Below are positions 9,701-17,856 of a stretch of DNA of 64,000 nt, in pieces. Both the position numbers and the translations under genes were made by a program. Origin of the DNA: Pseudomonas yangonensis (GTDB lineage: Bacteria > Pseudomonadota > Gammaproteobacteria > Pseudomonadales > Pseudomonadaceae); NCBI RefSeq assembly GCF_009932725.1, contig NZ_BLJU01000002.1, forward strand, positions 744,001-808,000, written 5' to 3'. A model generated the notes under the pieces. The model did no database searches, was not told the DNA's origin, and was given only the letters and a program-made list of their open reading frames with translations. Within the stretch, counting starts at the first letter, position 1. Every line of letters starts with the position of its first letter.

Positions 9701-12700
9701 GCAGCTTCCGCTTCGAGCTGCAGGGGCCCATCGATCATCCGGTAAACGATAGTGATGACGATGAGTTGTGGTCCAACGGTGAAGCGTTTGGTATCGATTT
9801 CACCCAGTTGATCACCGCGACCGATGGAGATAGTGATCCACTGCAAATGCCCGCCGATGCAAGCGGTCTGTTCGTCATCAATGTGCAGGACGATGTGCCG
9901 GCCCTGAACGGGAAGGAGTGCGATCCGAAGATCATTGAGAATGGTATTTCCCATGTGCTGCTTCTGGTAAATACCAATGATGGTGTCAAAGCAGTCAAGA
10001 TCGAATATCCCGGCGGGGATGACATCAAGGATCCGAGCCACCCGCAAGGCTACGTCGCCTGGGTCGAGCAGGCCTATGGTGGTACCGTCGAGGCCTATTA
10101 TATCAAGGCCGGTACCAAGTTCTACGATAGTGAGGGAGAAAGCGTCGATCCAGCCGCGCTGGATCTGGACAACTACCTGGTCGGTGGGAATAGCGCCTTT
10201 GGTGGGCCGGCGGTGATCGAAGCGGAGCGCCCGCAGTATCAGGAAATAGGGAATAATTGTGCCCCGTCCCTCAGCCATCTCGTGCATGAAGACCTGCTCA
10301 ACAAGCCCTATCCGGGCAACCCCGAAGCAGGCCAGGCACTGGTGGCTGCAGGCAGTGTGGGCGCTTTGCATGTGCTGGTAAATTTTGGCGCCGATGGGCC
10401 GGGAGTCTTCAGCATTACTGGCGATGTGACTTCAATGCAGGCGCAGCAGCTAAGCTCCGGCGGCGTCGAGCTAAGCTACCGCGTCAAGTACGAGTGGGAT
10501 GGCGGTCAGTTGGTCAGTTCCACCCTGATCGGTGAGGTGGCGGGTGTCGACGGCTATCCGGTATTCAGTTTCAAGGTGGGCGCTGATGGCAGTTATCGCT
10601 TTGAGCTTAAGGGGCCGTTGGATCATCCACTGGGCGACGGCAATGATGGCGAGACCCTGGGTGCGACAGGGCGGCCTATTGATTTCTCTAAGATGCTGCT
10701 GGCTACCGATGGCGACGGCGATCCTTTGTTAGTCGAGTTCCCCTCAGGCGGGCTAGTGATAGACGTCCAAGACGATGTGCCTTTGGCTCAAGGTGACAAG
10801 CCCAGCTGCATCGTGCAGTCCGCACCGCCCCTGGTGAACCTCACCCTGGTGCTGGACATCTCGCTGAGCATGGCAGGTGACAAGCTGACAGCCCTCAAGC
10901 AGGCGGTTGTCAACCTCACCCAGGGCTATGCGGGGCTCTCTGCTCAGGTGCACGTCAACCTGATTGCCTTCAACTCGGGCGCTGCGGAAATCGGCGATTT
11001 CACCTTCAGCTCGGTGGGTGATGCGGGTTACACCGCCTTGCTCACGGCGGTCAACGGCCTTACCGCCAGCGGTTTCACCAACTACGAGCAGGCCCTGAGC
11101 GTGGCCAAGACGCAAATCACCAGCGACATTATGGCTCCGGGCGCCGATCCGGCGCAGCAGCACAAGCTGTACTTCATCTCCGATGGTGAGCCTACGGCCG
11201 GGACACAGGGAGCGGCGCTGACAACCTGGATCACCAAAAACTGGACGAACTTCATCGGCAACGTCGATGGCGATCACAACAGTGCCACCAACAGCTTCAC
11301 GGCGCACTCGGTGGGCATCAGATTCACGGGCAGCTTCATGGGGCAGATCGCCAGCGATGGTTCGGTGATCAACAGCACGCCTGCCAGGCTGTCCGCAACC
11401 TTGCTGGATTTGGCCGACCTGGGCGGCAGTGTTTCCGGCGACGTCCTGGCCAATGACAGCCTGGGCGCCGATGGCCTCGGACGTATCGAGTCGGTCAGTG
11501 TCGATGGCCAGACCTTCAGCCTGAACGATGCCGGCGACGGCGGCATCCTGGCCAGTGGTGCCGGCTCGGTCACCTGGAGCTTCAATGCCACGACGGCCGA
11601 GCTGATCCTAAACACCGCGACCGGGACACTGAAGATCCATCTGGATGGCCAGAACGCCGGGCAGTTCAACTTTGCCGCGAAAAGCGGCCTGAGCTTCGGT
11701 CCCAGCGGACAGCTGACGCAGAGCTTCACCTACATGGTGAGCGACGGCGATGGTGATCGTGCCTCGGCCAACCTGGACATCTGCATCCGCAGTGACCAGT
11801 CAGTGCTGGTGGTCGGCAGCAATGCTGACGACACACCGAACTCCAGCGTGCCCCACCATGTGCCCAGCCAATACGACGATGGCAAGGGGGCTATCGAAGG
11901 GACCTTCGGTAATGACGTGCTGGTCGGTGACTTGGGCGGTGCTGCCGATCCGGTGGTCAAACCGGCGGAAAACTACAACATTGCCTTGATCCTCGATCGC
12001 TCCGGCAGCATGGCGGACGATCCCGATGATTCGGGCAGCTATGACAGCCGGCTGGCATTACTCAAGGATGCGGTCAATGCCTTCATCGGCAAGCTGGGCA
12101 CCCACACTGGACAGATCAACATTGCGCTGATCTCCTTCTCGTCCAGCGCCAGCCTGTTGCTCAGCGGAACCCTGGCGCAGATTCAGACGGCTCTGGCTGC
12201 GCAGAACAACGTGTTGATGGCGCTGACTGCTTCTGGCGCCACCAACTACGAAGCGGCGATGCAGCAGGCCAATGCCTGGTTCGGTGGGGTGGAAGCCAAC
12301 GGCTACAACAACCTGGCCTACTTCCTTACCGATGGTGACCCGACCACCTACAACGGTGATAACAGCAACAGCGGCAGCACGGTGAACTACCTTGACGTCA
12401 ACCGGGCTCTGGGTGATGCCACGGCGTTGATAGGGCGCGCCGAGGTGCACGCCATCGGCATCGGTACCGGGGTCAACAGCAATGTGCTGCGTTTCTTCGA
12501 CAACACCGACGTGACAGGGGATGGTTCGCTGTCCTTCGGTGGCGGCAATACCGTCAACGGTGAGGTAGGCCAACCGCAGATCGTTATCACGCCGAGCGAT
12601 CTTTTCGCGGTGCTCGATCCTGGCAGCTCCACCGACGGTGGTTACGCCAGCCTGGGCGACGATCACCTGGTGGCGGGTGTCGGCGACGACCACCTGTTCG

Positions 12701-13296
12701 GCGATTCGCTCAATACCCTCTGGATAGATGCCATCAAGGCACCGGGTTACCAGGTGGTCATCGATCACCTGACCAGCACGCTGGGCGCAACCCCGACCCA
12801 GACGCAGATCATGGACTTCATCCGTCTCAACGCCGAGAAACTCGGGGCATCGGTACCTGGCGTCGGGGGCGATGATGTGCTCGAGGGGGGCGCCGGTAAT
12901 GATTGGCTCTTCGGCCAGGGCGGTGATGACGTCCTTATCGGCGGGGCCGGCAACGATGTGCTGTTCGGCGGTAGCGGCAACGATATTTTCGTCTGGAATG
13001 CGGGGGATCGCGGCGGCAACTATCTCGACATCGTCAAGGACTTCGGTAACGGCGCGGATAAGCTGGATCTGTCGCAGCTTTTGGTGGGTGTCAGCGATCC
13101 GGCCAGTGCCGATGTGCTGACTCAGTATCTGAGCTTCGACTTCGTCAGCGAGCCTGGCAGCACGGTGATCAACGTCGCCAGCGCAGGCAACGGAACCGTG
13201 GATCAGACCATCACGCTGGAAAACACCATCCTGTCTGGTGGCAGTGCAGCGGAAGTCATCCAGGGCATGCTGGATAACCAGCAGTTGATCGCCTGA
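6748..13296 (+). CDS. Large RTX adhesin, LapA-type, with two vWA domains
   Basis: 2182-residue cell-surface biofilm adhesin. Residues 1-~115 match the LapA retention module (MATLIGVVSQVVGEVFAVAS). A TAAG LapG site (118-121) and a Gly-rich hinge follow. Five long repeats with VHEDAL...FGADG...LDHP...VEDDVPV signatures occupy about 347-1347 (DUF5801-like, from memory). A von Willebrand A domain (MIDAS DISLS) starts near 1366, followed by a Big/VCBS-like domain and a second vWA domain (MIDAS DRSGS) near 1745. The C-terminus has GGxGxDxxx RTX nonapeptides (about 2040-2085) and a type I secretion signal. Start 6748 is preferred over the in-frame 6709 because the family begins here. It is much smaller than classical LapA and carries five Cys residues, unusual for such adhesins. 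It is flanked by its exporter and by lapD/lapG. Confidence 0.93.
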   Translation: MATLIGVVSQVVGEVFAVASDGSRRPVSEGDRVYAGEQLVTGASGAVAVTMTNGQQLTLGRDSSMTLDAQMLAYRGESQAPVGETPPAAPSDADLTDVERLQAAIEAGDDPTLEGEATAAGPGAGAGGAGGAGGGNSFVMLTEVGGALDPVIGFPTEGLPGGPEFPDAEPILSADAVPGIPIGGAASNAVDEDGLPDGHVGGVNDLDGEATSVSGVLGYSFGPDGPGTFTWSTAGLAFLEISSGGVPLTYQVSADGLILTAFAGETVAFVVQVTNLLTGAYQFDFFAPLDHAAPPLGESNENDILYLFNYTITDGDGTPANGTLSILINDDSPVLAESEGERTIVGGLVHEDALSVGNGEAGNLPTQTHQLIGRPGALDVLVNFGADGRGGFQFDTRPEALSDLEALGLTSANQELLYSVTVSDDGSTSTLTATAGEGGPLVFTLVVTSDGDYVFTLAGPIDHPRGDGDDSERLGDSSLALDFSKLLIATDYDGDAVAGGFNPGSFVIDVEDDVPVQVGENGEGTRVIGLVHEDALPPGNAEGNNQVLSISGGAGTLDALVNFGADGRGGFQLSTEPGALTALQNLGFTSGGVALSYAVSADGTTLTATAGAKPTFTLTVGTDGSYEFLLQGPLDHPLPNGDDSETLAGSNLVLDFSGVLIATDGDGDPVAGGFKAGSFVIDVEDDVPVQVGENSEGPRVIGLVHEDALPPGNAEGNDQVLSISGGAGTLDALVNFGADGRGGFQLSTEPGALTALQGLGLKSGGVALSYAVSADGTTLTAATDAKTIFTLTVGTDGSYKFLLECPLDHLLPNGDDSETLGVSKLLDFSSILIATDADGDPIVGGFKAGSFVIDVEDDVPVLKPVDPQRSALGGTAHEDLLSQPHSGNPDNGVQTRVVSTDGGAGNLSSLVSFGADGPGAFGLVQSSVVKGLLDAQGVASGGEALLYQVVPIVVDGKLVSSTLTAVSVGSLGSYPVFTLTVSADGSFRFELQGPIDHPVNDSDDDELWSNGEAFGIDFTQLITATDGDSDPLQMPADASGLFVINVQDDVPALNGKECDPKIIENGISHVLLLVNTNDGVKAVKIEYPGGDDIKDPSHPQGYVAWVEQAYGGTVEAYYIKAGTKFYDSEGESVDPAALDLDNYLVGGNSAFGGPAVIEAERPQYQEIGNNCAPSLSHLVHEDLLNKPYPGNPEAGQALVAAGSVGALHVLVNFGADGPGVFSITGDVTSMQAQQLSSGGVELSYRVKYEWDGGQLVSSTLIGEVAGVDGYPVFSFKVGADGSYRFELKGPLDHPLGDGNDGETLGATGRPIDFSKMLLATDGDGDPLLVEFPSGGLVIDVQDDVPLAQGDKPSCIVQSAPPLVNLTLVLDISLSMAGDKLTALKQAVVNLTQGYAGLSAQVHVNLIAFNSGAAEIGDFTFSSVGDAGYTALLTAVNGLTASGFTNYEQALSVAKTQITSDIMAPGADPAQQHKLYFISDGEPTAGTQGAALTTWITKNWTNFIGNVDGDHNSATNSFTAHSVGIRFTGSFMGQIASDGSVINSTPARLSATLLDLADLGGSVSGDVLANDSLGADGLGRIESVSVDGQTFSLNDAGDGGILASGAGSVTWSFNATTAELILNTATGTLKIHLDGQNAGQFNFAAKSGLSFGPSGQLTQSFTYMVSDGDGDRASANLDICIRSDQSVLVVGSNADDTPNSSVPHHVPSQYDDGKGAIEGTFGNDVLVGDLGGAADPVVKPAENYNIALILDRSGSMADDPDDSGSYDSRLALLKDAVNAFIGKLGTHTGQINIALISFSSSASLLLSGTLAQIQTALAAQNNVLMALTASGATNYEAAMQQANAWFGGVEANGYNNLAYFLTDGDPTTYNGDNSNSGSTVNYLDVNRALGDATALIGRAEVHAIGIGTGVNSNVLRFFDNTDVTGDGSLSFGGGNTVNGEVGQPQIVITPSDLFAVLDPGSSTDGGYASLGDDHLVAGVGDDHLFGDSLNTLWIDAIKAPGYQVVIDHLTSTLGATPTQTQIMDFIRLNAEKLGASVPGVGGDDVLEGGAGNDWLFGQGGDDVLIGGAGNDVLFGGSGNDIFVWNAGDRGGNYLDIVKDFGNGADKLDLSQLLVGVSDPASADVLTQYLSFDFVSEPGSTVINVASAGNGTVDQTITLENTILSGGSAAEVIQGMLDNQQLIA
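7099..7110 (+). other. LapG di-alanine cleavage site (TAAG) in adhesin
   Basis: Codons ACT GCG GCA GGG encode T118-A-A-G121, the canonical motif cut by the periplasmic protease LapG between the two alanines. It lies immediately after the retention module and before a flexible Gly/Ala hinge, exactly where LapA-type adhesins are released. Confidence 0.88.
7786..10789 (+). repeat. Five tandem ~172-182-residue adhesin repeats
   Basis: Units begin at about 7786, 8332, 8851, 9367 and 10276, each opening with a (L/A)(V/A)HED(A/L)L motif. Spacings are 546, 519, 516 and 909 bp. The 909-bp unit contains an extra block between about 9901 and 10270. Units 2 and 3 are nearly identical at the DNA level, which points to recent duplication or gene conversion. 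Confidence 0.88.
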
Positions 13297-13307
13297 GGTG
13301 AGAGTAA

Positions 13308-13331
13308 GGCCGCCAGCGCTGCGCTGGTGGC
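13308..13331 (+). terminator. Hairpin just after the adhesin stop
   Basis: GGCCGCCAGCGC-GCGCTGGTGGCC, flanked by TGAGAG/CTCTCA, forms a strong stem 12 bases after the stop codon. No T-run follows, so it may stabilise the mRNA rather than terminate it. Confidence 0.5.
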
Positions 13332-13393
13332 CTCTCAGCAAAGGGGAAATGCGTATCAGAGTTTCCTTAGCCGGAGCACTCAACTAGAGTAAG

Positions 13394-13424
13394 CCCGCTA
13401 CCCGTTCCGGTAGCGGGTTTTTTT
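13394..13424 (+). terminator. Rho-independent terminator
   Basis: CCCGCTACC (13394-13402) pairs with GGTAGCGGG (13409-13417), followed directly by seven T. It would end adhesin transcription before the small gene at 13447. Confidence 0.9.
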
Positions 13425-13446
13425 ATGGCGTTTGCTGGAGGCACCA

Positions 13447-13788
13447 ATGGTTTACGTACAGCGCGACGCTGCCGGGCGTTTGTTGCGGGTTGAGCACGAG
13501 CCCTTCGAGGGGATGACGGAGAACCTGGCGGTCGAGAGCGAGGAATTGCATAACTGGCTGGCTGCCAAGGAAGAGGTCAAGGCGCGTCTGGACAGCCTGA
13601 AACAATCCGACCTGGAGCTGGTGCGCGTGCTGGAAGACGTCGTCAGTGTGCTGGTCGAGCGTGGCGTGATCCGTTACACCGATCTGCCCGAGGCTGCGCG
13701 TCAGAAACTCGATCAACGCGCCATCGCCCGTGCCGAGATCGAAGGCTTGAGCGGCCTGCTTGGCGACGACGAACATCACCTCGTGTAA
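13447..13788 (+). CDS. Conserved hypothetical protein, 113 aa
   Basis: Small acidic, mostly helical protein with no signal peptide or membrane segment. It opens MVYVQRDAAGRLLRVEHEP. A predicted coiled-coil stretch follows (about residues 30-75, VKARLDSLKQSDLELVRVLEDV), and the C-terminus is acidic with LGDDEHHLV. Homologues in Pseudomonas are, from memory, often labelled tryptophan-synthase-beta-like, but I see no PLP-enzyme motif and do not endorse that name. ATG 13447 has GGAGG 5 bases upstream; the in-frame start at 13432 lacks one. It lies between the adhesin terminator and the convergent lapD gene; a link to the Lap system is only positional. Confidence 0.75.
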   Translation: MVYVQRDAAGRLLRVEHEPFEGMTENLAVESEELHNWLAAKEEVKARLDSLKQSDLELVRVLEDVVSVLVERGVIRYTDLPEAARQKLDQRAIARAEIEGLSGLLGDDEHHLV

Positions 13789-13847
13789 CCGACGAGCGCG
13801 CCTTCAGGCTATTAAACAGGCGTTGAGCAAGCCGCTCTTGAATAGTG

Positions 13848-15788
13848 TTATCGCCAGGGCATCGGTGCGCCGATCAATCGACCCATGGCACCCTGTACAC
13901 CCAGTTCGGTGAGCGCCTCGAGTTCGCCCTGGGTCTCCACCATCTCGGCAATCAACGGTAGATCGATGCTGTTGGTCGCGCGGAATATCGCTTCGATGAA
14001 CATGCGCTTGTCGCTCTCCTGGTCGATGGCGCGGATATAGGTGCCGTCGATTTTCAGGTAGGCGAGGCCCAGATGGGTCAGGTTGCCAATCAGGCTGAAG
14101 CGTCCACCGAAGTGCTGCAAGCCCAGGCCGTAACCGATTTCACGCAGGTTCTGGCTCAAGGCCTCCAGTTCTGCGGGTGGTGGCAGGTGGCGCTCGTCTA
14201 CTTCCAGGGTCAGCAGGCTCGCCTGCTCAGGGTGGCTTTTGAGCAGGGCGAGCAATCTTTCCCGCTTTGCCGTTTCGCGCAGGGTTGCGGCCGACAGGCT
14301 CAGTGCCAGTGGCTCGGCGTGTTGAGCCAGGTGGGCGAGGGCGTGCTCGAGCATCGCCAGGTCGAAGCGGGCGCTCCAGCCGAGGCGTTCGATCCAGGGC
14401 AGGAAGCGCCCGGCGGCGATGGCCTCGCCCTGCGGGTCGAGCAGGCGCGCCAGCACCTTGCGTTGCAGCAGGCGGCCGGAAACGCATTCCACCACCGGCT
14501 GGAAGTACAACTGCAACTTGCCCTGGTTGAGCGCATCGTCGATCCAGCCGCGCCAGTCGTGCAGCCCCCGGCCACTCTGTGCGGTGAAGTCGTCGAGGCG
14601 TTCCCAGCAGCGCGCTGCATTGCTCTGTGCCTGGGCCAGCGCCTGGTCGGCGCGGGCGATCACGCTGGCGGAGTCCTCGCCCGGGCGGAATGCGGCGATA
14701 CCCAGGTGAGCAACAGGATTGCAGTCACTGGCGCCGGTCTGGCGCAGGTTGTTCAGGTGTTCACTGATTTCTTCAGCGAGGCGATCAGCATCATCGCTGT
14801 TCAGACCCGGGGCGAGGAGGGCGAATTCGCCACCGCGGCTGCGTGAGGCCAGCCATTCGCCGCGGCCCGGCGCCTGCAACAGACGCTTGAGCAGCTCGCC
14901 CAGGGCGCTGATCAGCGCATCGGTGCGCTGCCCACCCAGGCGTTGATTAAGCCCCCCGAGATCGTTGACACGCAACAGCAGCAGATAGCCCTCGGCATTC
15001 TGCTCATTGACTACAAGTTGGTTGCTCAGACGAATATCGAACTGGCGGCGGTTGGCCAGGCCGGTCAGGCTGTCCTGATAGGCCTCCTCGCGCAGCTTTT
15101 CGCTGCGCGCGGCTTCTTCGGCGAACAGCGTCTTGAGCTTGTCGACCATCTGGTTCATGGCCAGGACCACGCGTTTCAGCTCCGGGGTGCGCGGCACGCG
15201 GGGCAGGGTGAGGAACTCACGGCGGGTGATGGCTTGCGCCTGTTGCACCATGTTGTCCAGCGGGCGCAGTTGGCTGCGCAGCAGCCAGCCGCCGAGCACT
15301 GCGCTGACCAGGCCGCACAGCAACAGCCAGAGCAGGCTGCCAATGGCGCCGTCCCACAACTTGGCCAGGGCGAACTGCGGGTGGCTGAGCACTTCGACTC
15401 TTGCGGCCTGTTCCCAGCCGCGCATGATCAGGGCATCGCCACCTTCAGGTTCCAGGTTCACCAGATCGACGAACCACTGCGGGATATTCTCGGCGCGTAC
15501 CTCGGTAGTGCGTTCGACCAATACCTTGCCATCGGGAATGCTCACCACGCGGATGCTGGCGAAGTAGCCGCTGTCGAAGATCGAGCTGACCATCAGCTCG
15601 AGCATGGCCGGGTCGTCCACATGGGGCGTCATCGACAGGCCCAGTGCCGTGGCGGCGTCCTGCGCGTGGGAGCGCAGCTGGCTGAGCAACTGCTCACGCG
15701 AGGTCTCGACGCTGGCGATGAAGCTGCCGGTGAAGGCCACGACCAGGAACAGGCATATGGCGAGGAACAGTTGTTTGAGTAGGGACAT
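13848..15788 (-). CDS. lapD: LapD: c-di-GMP receptor controlling LapG
   Basis: 646-residue inner-membrane protein. TM1 (about 5-27), a periplasmic output domain (about 28-150), TM2 (LWLLLCGLVSAVLGGWLL), a HAMP segment, then GGDEF and EAL domains. Both cyclase and phosphodiesterase sites are degenerate: RGGEF replaces GGDEF, and KVLARL occupies the EAL position. This fits a non-catalytic receptor in which c-di-GMP bound to the EAL domain makes the periplasmic domain sequester LapG and so keeps the adhesin on the cell. GGAGGA lies 6 bases before the ATG, 9 bases after the lapG stop, so the two are cotranscribed. Confidence 0.95.
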   Translation of the reverse strand: MSLLKQLFLAICLFLVVAFTGSFIASVETSREQLLSQLRSHAQDAATALGLSMTPHVDDPAMLELMVSSIFDSGYFASIRVVSIPDGKVLVERTTEVRAENIPQWFVDLVNLEPEGGDALIMRGWEQAARVEVLSHPQFALAKLWDGAIGSLLWLLLCGLVSAVLGGWLLRSQLRPLDNMVQQAQAITRREFLTLPRVPRTPELKRVVLAMNQMVDKLKTLFAEEAARSEKLREEAYQDSLTGLANRRQFDIRLSNQLVVNEQNAEGYLLLLRVNDLGGLNQRLGGQRTDALISALGELLKRLLQAPGRGEWLASRSRGGEFALLAPGLNSDDADRLAEEISEHLNNLRQTGASDCNPVAHLGIAAFRPGEDSASVIARADQALAQAQSNAARCWERLDDFTAQSGRGLHDWRGWIDDALNQGKLQLYFQPVVECVSGRLLQRKVLARLLDPQGEAIAAGRFLPWIERLGWSARFDLAMLEHALAHLAQHAEPLALSLSAATLRETAKRERLLALLKSHPEQASLLTLEVDERHLPPPAELEALSQNLREIGYGLGLQHFGGRFSLIGNLTHLGLAYLKIDGTYIRAIDQESDKRMFIEAIFRATNSIDLPLIAEMVETQGELEALTELGVQGAMGRLIGAPMPWR

Positions 15789-15797
15789 ATCTTCCTC

Positions 15798-16478
15798 CTA
15801 GCCTTCGCCCACGGCGAAGCCCTCGGCATGCATTTTTTTCAGGATGTCCTGCCAGCGCGAAAGCTTCTTCGAATCGCTCTTGCGGGTGTTGGAGCCGGGC
15901 AGGTAGAGGCCTTCGGCATTGAAGGCGTAAACCGGGAGCAGGTCCTTGCGCTGTGAGGCCGGGCGGATGTCGTTGATCAGGTTGTCCAGCACCAGCGGTT
16001 CGGCGCTCGGGCTGGCGTAGTAGGTCAGCACCATGTGCGCCTGGTTGTAGTTCAGCGCCTTGACGTAGGTGATGCGCAGCTTTTCGCTGGGAATGCCGAG
16101 GCGGCGCAGGGTGAAGTACTTGGCGATGGAGTAGTCCTCGCAGTCGCCGGCGCCCTTGACCAGCATTTCCACCGGGGTGGCCCAGTAGTCGTTTTCGCCC
16201 CAGAGCTGAAGGTCGTCGACGAAGCGCACCTTGCGGTTGAAGAAACGATTGACCTCGTTGAGCTTGTCCGGCTCCGGCAGCGCCGCGCTGGTCTTGATCA
16301 ACTCTTCCCAGTGGAGCAGGCGGGTTCGCGCCGCGCCGAGGTTGCCGTAGCGGTTCTCGGCGTTCTTGATGATCAGGGCGAAGTCCCAGTCCGCCTGCGA
16401 CAGCCCGGCCAGCAACCCGCCGCCGATCCAGAGGATCAGCAGTCGCCACCGCCATCGCTGAATGCGCAGCCGTCGCAT
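15798..16478 (-). CDS. lapG: LapG: periplasmic cysteine protease of adhesin
   Basis: 226-residue transglutaminase-like cysteine protease (peptidase family C93) that cuts the adhesin N-terminus to release biofilm cells. The basic N-terminus and hydrophobic helix (about 10-27) form a signal sequence. The catalytic triad is visible: Cys113 in GAGDCEDYSIAK, His148 in YNQAHMVLTYY and Asp165 in PLVLDNL. Asp112 and Glu114 flanking the Cys match the calcium-binding residues of the family. First gene of lapG-lapD; its substrate site is the TAAG motif in the adhesin 8.7 kb away. Confidence 0.95.
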   Translation of the reverse strand: MRRLRIQRWRWRLLILWIGGGLLAGLSQADWDFALIIKNAENRYGNLGAARTRLLHWEELIKTSAALPEPDKLNEVNRFFNRKVRFVDDLQLWGENDYWATPVEMLVKGAGDCEDYSIAKYFTLRRLGIPSEKLRITYVKALNYNQAHMVLTYYASPSAEPLVLDNLINDIRPASQRKDLLPVYAFNAEGLYLPGSNTRKSDSKKLSRWQDILKKMHAEGFAVGEG

Positions 16479-16587
16479 GGGTCGTGTCTCAGGGCCTGAT
16501 CGCCGAAGTCTAGGCGAGGTGTCGATTTTTTGCCGGCCGCTTCGCTAGCGCAAGGAAAGGGTGTCAAAAGGCTGTCGAAAAGCGGGC

Positions 16588-16632
16588 TGTAGCCCGAAGT
16601 TCACTGCCCCCCCGAATCGCATCCGGGCTACG
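16588..16632. repeat. Degenerate REP palindrome
   Basis: GTAGCCCGAAGTTCAC and GAATCGCATCCGGGCTAC face each other between lapG and the YbaN-family gene. Same family as the 1.2-kb element, but with a diverged left arm. Confidence 0.7.
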
Positions 16633-16640
16633 TACAGCAA

Positions 16641-17039
16641 TCAGGGGTTGGGCAGAGTTTTCTGACGCAGGATGTAAATACTTACCAGCACAGCGCTGGT
16701 AAGCATGAATGCGCGCGCCCAAGGCAGGGGCACCAGGTAGCAGGAGAAGGCGATGCTCAACCACATCAGCGTAAGTGCGTAGAGCTTGGCCTTGAGCGGG
16801 AGACCTTCACCATCCAGATAAGGCACTATCCATGGCCCCAGGCGAGGATGATCGACCAGCCATAGATAGAAACGCCGCGAGCTGCGCATGAAGCAGGCTG
16901 CTGCCAGCAGCAAAAAAGGTGTGGTCGGCAGAACCGGCAGAAAGATCCCGATGACCCCGAGTGCCACGCTCAGCCAGCCGATGCCCAGCAGCAGATAGCG
17001 GACACTGCGATGGCGGCTTGGCTGAATGTCACGCGGCAT
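16641..17039 (-). CDS. YbaN-family (DUF454) inner-membrane protein
   Basis: 132-residue protein with three or four membrane helices. The N-terminus has the family signature around GIGWLSVALGVIGIFLPVLP followed by TTPFLLLAAACF, and the middle has the DHPRLGPWI motif typical of DUF454/YbaN. The C-terminal helices are followed by a short basic tail. Function of the family is not established. It stands alone on the minus strand, followed by a degenerate REP. Confidence 0.88.
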   Translation of the reverse strand: MPRDIQPSRHRSVRYLLLGIGWLSVALGVIGIFLPVLPTTPFLLLAAACFMRSSRRFYLWLVDHPRLGPWIVPYLDGEGLPLKAKLYALTLMWLSIAFSCYLVPLPWARAFMLTSAVLVSIYILRQKTLPNP

Positions 17040-17081
17040 GGGCAGTCTTGGCGGCCGCCGGGGCGTTGCCCCGGCTTACGG

Positions 17082-17666
17082 TCAATGGCGGGGTTTGAGC
17101 AGCGCGGGTTTTTCTTCCGGAGCCTGGCACAGCAGGAACAGGGCAGTGAGCAGCTCGGGAATCTGATCGATCATGCTGTCCACCAGATCGCGATCACGGG
17201 CGATCTCGGCGAACTCCTGCTGCTCGTCGAACAGGCCGGAGCCGACCATGATCGGCAGCAGCAATTCGCTGACTTCGTCCTCGGCATCCTCGAACCACAC
17301 GGCTTCGCGCAGGAACACGCCTTCCATGAAGCCGATGCACCAGCCGCGCAGGTCGGAATCGTCCGGCTCGTCGCCGAGGTCCAGGTCGCAGGGCAGTTCG
17401 GGTTCTTCTTCACCAGCGAGCTGACGCGCGATATGCGCCTTCAGATGGATCAGGGTGTTCTCGATCTCTTCGCGCTCGGCGTCGCTGCGGTAGTGCGGCG
17501 GTTCGGCGAACAGCGCATCGATCCACTCGCGCTCCGGTACCTGATCCGGGCAGATCGCCAGGGCGGTCAGGTAGCCATGAGCGGCGACATAGTCCAGCGC
17601 TTCCTCGTGCAGCTCGTCGGCATCGAGAAAGGCTTGCAGGCGGGACAGTTGCTCGGCGAAGGACAT
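17082..17666 (-). CDS. YecA/YgfB (UPF0149) family protein
   Basis: 194-residue acidic, all-helical cytoplasmic protein of the UPF0149 family. Landmarks are an N-terminal LDAFL-like helix, DYVAAHGYLTAL, and the conserved Trp/Gly-rich WCIGFMEGVFLREAVW in the middle. It lacks the C-terminal SEC-type zinc motif of longer YecA proteins, so it is closer to YgfB. YgfB has been linked in P. aeruginosa to control of the ampDh3 amidase, from memory; no direct evidence here. Divergent from recQ. Confidence 0.85.
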   Translation of the reverse strand: MSFAEQLSRLQAFLDADELHEEALDYVAAHGYLTALAICPDQVPEREWIDALFAEPPHYRSDAEREEIENTLIHLKAHIARQLAGEEEPELPCDLDLGDEPDDSDLRGWCIGFMEGVFLREAVWFEDAEDEVSELLLPIMVGSGLFDEQQEFAEIARDRDLVDSMIDQIPELLTALFLLCQAPEEKPALLKPRH

Positions 17667-17856
17667 CGTGTGGCTACCTTGAAGGAGTAAACGAGGCTGG
17701 ATTCTAGTCTACGCGGGGCTCTGCGGCCATAGCGACGGGCCGCCGCAGCACGGAAAAGACTGCAGGCGAAACGCTCATTCACCGCCAATCGGATGGGCCG
17801 ACGCCCTGCTGAGGGTCATCCTGCGGCATAATGCGCGGCTCGATTTGGAGGCCTTC

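Noticed and set aside
13848..15788. LapD as an active diguanylate cyclase or phosphodiesterase
   Set aside because: GGDEF is RGGEF and the EAL position reads KVLARL; both sites are degenerate, as in known LapD receptors.
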